Of a stretch of DNA of 64,000 nt, positions 62,485 through 64,000 are shown one piece after another (position 1 is the stretch's first letter; each line of letters begins with the position of its first letter). Position numbers and translations under genes: made by a program. The notes below the pieces were generated by a model. It ran no database searches, was not told the DNA's origin, and was given only the letters and a program-made list of their open reading frames with translations. The DNA lies in assembly GCA_036012125.1 (NCBI GenBank), contig DASCOS010000009.1, positions 1 to 64,000 on the forward strand, written 5' to 3'. Source of the stretch: Vicinamibacterales bacterium (GTDB lineage Bacteria; Acidobacteriota; Vicinamibacteria; Vicinamibacterales; UBA823).

Positions 62485-63105
62485 GTGAAAATCCTGCAGG
62501 TCGATCTGATCTCAAGCACTCCCGGCGCTGCCAGCCTGAGATCTCCAGTCAGATCCCAGATTGTATTCGTCGGCCGATCCAACGTAGGAAAATCTAGCCT
62601 GATAAACGCTCTCATACGCCGCAAACTAGCACGCACAAGCCGTTCGCCTGGCAAGACTGATCTCGTCAATATCTACCGAGTACGGCTTGCCGTTACTGCA
62701 AATCAAGTTCAGACGATCGATTTTGTCGACCTACCAGGATATGGTTACGCGCGAGGAGGAACACGACGCGCCGAGTCATTCGCGAAGATTACCGAACATT
62801 ATTTCAAAGCTGCCAGAGAACCATCAGTCGCTGACGGTTCCGCCATGTTGGCACTTCACCTAGTTGACTCTCGGCATTCCGATCTCAAATCCGACCGAGA
62901 TGCTCACGCCTGGTTGGAGAGCCATGGCCTGACAACGATAACGGTGGGTACCAAAGCTGATACTGTGCCACGGGCGGAGCACAAACGTGTAGCACAAACG
63001 CTTGGTAGCCGTACCGGAGGACGAGTTTTATTATTGTCGGCCAAGAGTGGGGATGGACTTAAAGACCTCTGGAAAATGATCATTCAAGCTTCAGACCGCA
63101 GGTGA
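62485..63105 (+). CDS. engB: GTP-binding protein EngB (YihA/YsxC)
   Basis: A 206-residue GTPase required for large ribosomal subunit assembly. The G1 motif is GRSNVGKSS, G3 is DLPGYGYA, G4 is TKAD (usually NKxD-like) and G5 is SAKSG. It starts at GTG 62485. Following lon in the order lon-engB is common in acidobacteria and proteobacteria. Confidence 0.93.
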   Translation: MKILQVDLISSTPGAASLRSPVRSQIVFVGRSNVGKSSLINALIRRKLARTSRSPGKTDLVNIYRVRLAVTANQVQTIDFVDLPGYGYARGGTRRAESFAKITEHYFKAAREPSVADGSAMLALHLVDSRHSDLKSDRDAHAWLESHGLTTITVGTKADTVPRAEHKRVAQTLGSRTGGRVLLLSAKSGDGLKDLWKMIIQASDRR

Positions 63106-63135
63106 TGAAGCACCGGACAAACTGTTGGCGCTAGA

Positions 63136-63162
63136 TCGACACACACGAGTGCGTGATATACT
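63136..63162 (+). promoter_or_regulatory. Probable promoter of rpmE
   Basis: TCGACA (63136-63141), 15 bases, TATACT (63157-63162), about 34 bases before GTG 63196. The spacing is short and the -35 imperfect. Confidence 0.35.
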
Positions 63163-63195
63163 TCTAGCTTCGCTTGTAGTTGGGGAGAACAGACA

Positions 63196-63456
63196 GTGAG
63201 GGAAGGCATTCATCCTGAGTATTTTGAGGTCGAAGCGCGGTGCGCTTGCGGTGCCGCCTGGAAAACTCGGTCGACCAAGAAGGAACTTCATCTTGAAATC
63301 TGTTCAAGTTGTCATCCATTCTTCACGGGAAAACAGAAACTGATCGACACTGAAGGACGCGTTGAGCGCTTCACCAAGAAGTTCGGTTCTCAGACCGTAG
63401 CCTCAGTGAAAGAACAGCTCGAGCGGAGGAAGGCCAAGAAGTCGGCAGAATCTTAG
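63196..63456 (+). CDS. rpmE: Ribosomal protein bL31
   Basis: An 86-residue protein of the zinc-binding (C+) bL31 type: Cys16 and Cys18 (CACG) and Cys36/Cys39 (CSSCHPF) are the metal ligands, followed by [17 protein letters not shown]. Starts with GTG 63196; GGGGAG lies upstream. It is slightly longer than the usual 70-75 residues because of a Lys-rich C-terminal tail. The 200 bases after it hold nothing supported. Confidence 0.95.
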   Translation: MREGIHPEYFEVEARCACGAAWKTRSTKKELHLEICSSCHPFFTGKQKLIDTEGRVERFTKKFGSQTVASVKEQLERRKAKKSAES

Positions 63457-63660
63457 AACGTGTCGAGATAGCTTCCCACCATCCCCGGGAATCCACGCAC
63501 TGCTAGAATCCCACCCGTTCACTTTCGTGACTACGAAATCCCTCGGCAGCGTAGCCTTTCTCACTCAGAGGACGGGCTAACGAAAAAGTAACGTTCTGGA
63601 GAGTATTCCAGTTTGGGAACATCCAGAAAGACGATTTTGGATGTGAAAATCGGAATGTTG

Positions 63661-64000
63661 CTAGATTAGAGAACGAGACTGGCAGCCATCAACCGGTATA
63701 CAGGCCCCACTCACCCAACTGGCCCTAGACGAAGCTAAAAAAGCGACTACTTCACCGATCTCCTCAGGCCTGCCGAATCGACCAAACGGAAGCTCGTGTT
63801 CGATGAATTTTGCTATGCCTTCTGGATCTGCTTGCTGACGGGTGTGCCAAGAACCGCCAGGAAACAAAATGGAACCAGGAGCCAGGCTCAAAACACGAAT
63901 CCCCTCGGGGGCCAACTGCTGCGCCATCGACTTACCCAAACTAATTTCGGCTGCCTTGACAGCATTGTAGGTCATTCTCCCGCCAGATTCGCGGCCCCAA
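63661..64000 (-). CDS. Short-chain dehydrogenase/reductase, C-terminal part (runs off right edge)
   Basis: Only the C-terminal 112 codons lie in the window and the frame is open at the right edge. The catalytic YxxxK is present (TYNAVKAAEISL), then LAPEGIRVLSLAPGSI and the C-terminal FGRPEEIGEVVAFLASS with SWVSGACIPVDG, all typical of classical SDR enzymes. The Rossmann nucleotide-binding part and the catalytic Ser lie outside. The substrate cannot be told. Confidence 0.88.
   Translation of the reverse strand, partial: WGRESGGRMTYNAVKAAEISLGKSMAQQLAPEGIRVLSLAPGSILFPGGSWHTRQQADPEGIAKFIEHELPFGRFGRPEEIGEVVAFLASSRASWVSGACIPVDGCQSRSLI

Noticed and set aside
1-64000. CRISPR array, insertion sequences, prophage or integron features
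   Set aside because: I saw no regularly spaced repeats, transposase, integrase or phage structural genes; the holin-like protein at 19939 has no phage context.

Overview
The window looks like chromosomal DNA of a Gram-negative, free-living bacterium, most likely an acidobacterium (Vicinamibacteria-like). This placement is an inference. It rests on the housekeeping block tRNA-Leu/tig/clpP/clpX/lon/engB/rpmE, the many Sec- or lipoprotein-exported enzymes, tandem giant VPS10/sortilin-like Asp-box propellers, paired M24 peptidases, DUF1028 and PQQ-alcohol dehydrogenase genes, and a Sec-type (clade II) nitrous oxide reductase cluster. I see no phage, insertion sequence, integrase or CRISPR array.

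Layout. 1-6.8 kb: a DUF4399 fragment, a polysaccharide deacetylase, a Sel1-repeat lipoprotein, a PD40 propeller lipoprotein, an exported amidohydrolase and an unknown lipoprotein. 6.9-8.2 kb: a symporter remnant abutting a very AT-rich peroxiredoxin gene that looks foreign. 8.2-20.8 kb: the respiratory N2O-reduction region, with a hemerythrin-like protein, a Crp/Fnr regulator, and a tightly packed operon: dihaem cytochrome c, nosZ, a nosR-nosD FUSION, nosF, nosY, a cupredoxin-like protein, a SCO protein, a Tat-exported transglutaminase-like protein, a small holin-like membrane protein and a thioredoxin-like protein. 20.9-26.9 kb: a VIT-type transporter, a B12/radical-SAM enzyme, two tiny overlapping membrane-protein genes, a Tat-exported ThDP enzyme and proline dehydrogenase. 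27-36.6 kb: an exported HpcH/HpaI aldolase, two M24 peptidases, an NHL propeller, an EF-Tu domain-2-like protein, a large membrane protein and a repeat-bearing lipoprotein. 36.7-47 kb: a diverged direct repeat and three VPS10-like paralogues. 47-56 kb: a cytochrome c/PQQ-alcohol dehydrogenase pair with a lanthanide-type DYD motif, a frameshifted pyruvate kinase, an esterase, DUF1028, TerB and AI-2E permease genes. 56.5-64 kb: tRNA-Leu(TAG), the protein quality-control block, engB, rpmE and a partial SDR gene.

How the parts may work together. Electrons reach periplasmic NosZ through the cytochrome c and the flavin/Fe-S NosR part. NosD-NosF-NosY build the copper site, and the SCO, cupredoxin-like and thioredoxin-like proteins are candidate copper/thiol helpers. 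A 16-bp dyad, (T/C)ATGA-N6-TCAT(A/G), occurs upstream of the hemerythrin gene, the Crp/Fnr gene, the VIT/radical-SAM pair and the ThDP/proline dehydrogenase pair. A related TTGTGA-N6-GCACAA site precedes the nos operon. I infer that these form one regulon of the local Crp/Fnr protein. A second shared signal, TTGAAC-N17-TAGAAT, appears to be this genome's housekeeping promoter. The main novelty candidates are the NosR-NosD fusion with its operon tail, the dyad regulon, and the DYD-type PQQ dehydrogenase with a BamE-like C-terminus.
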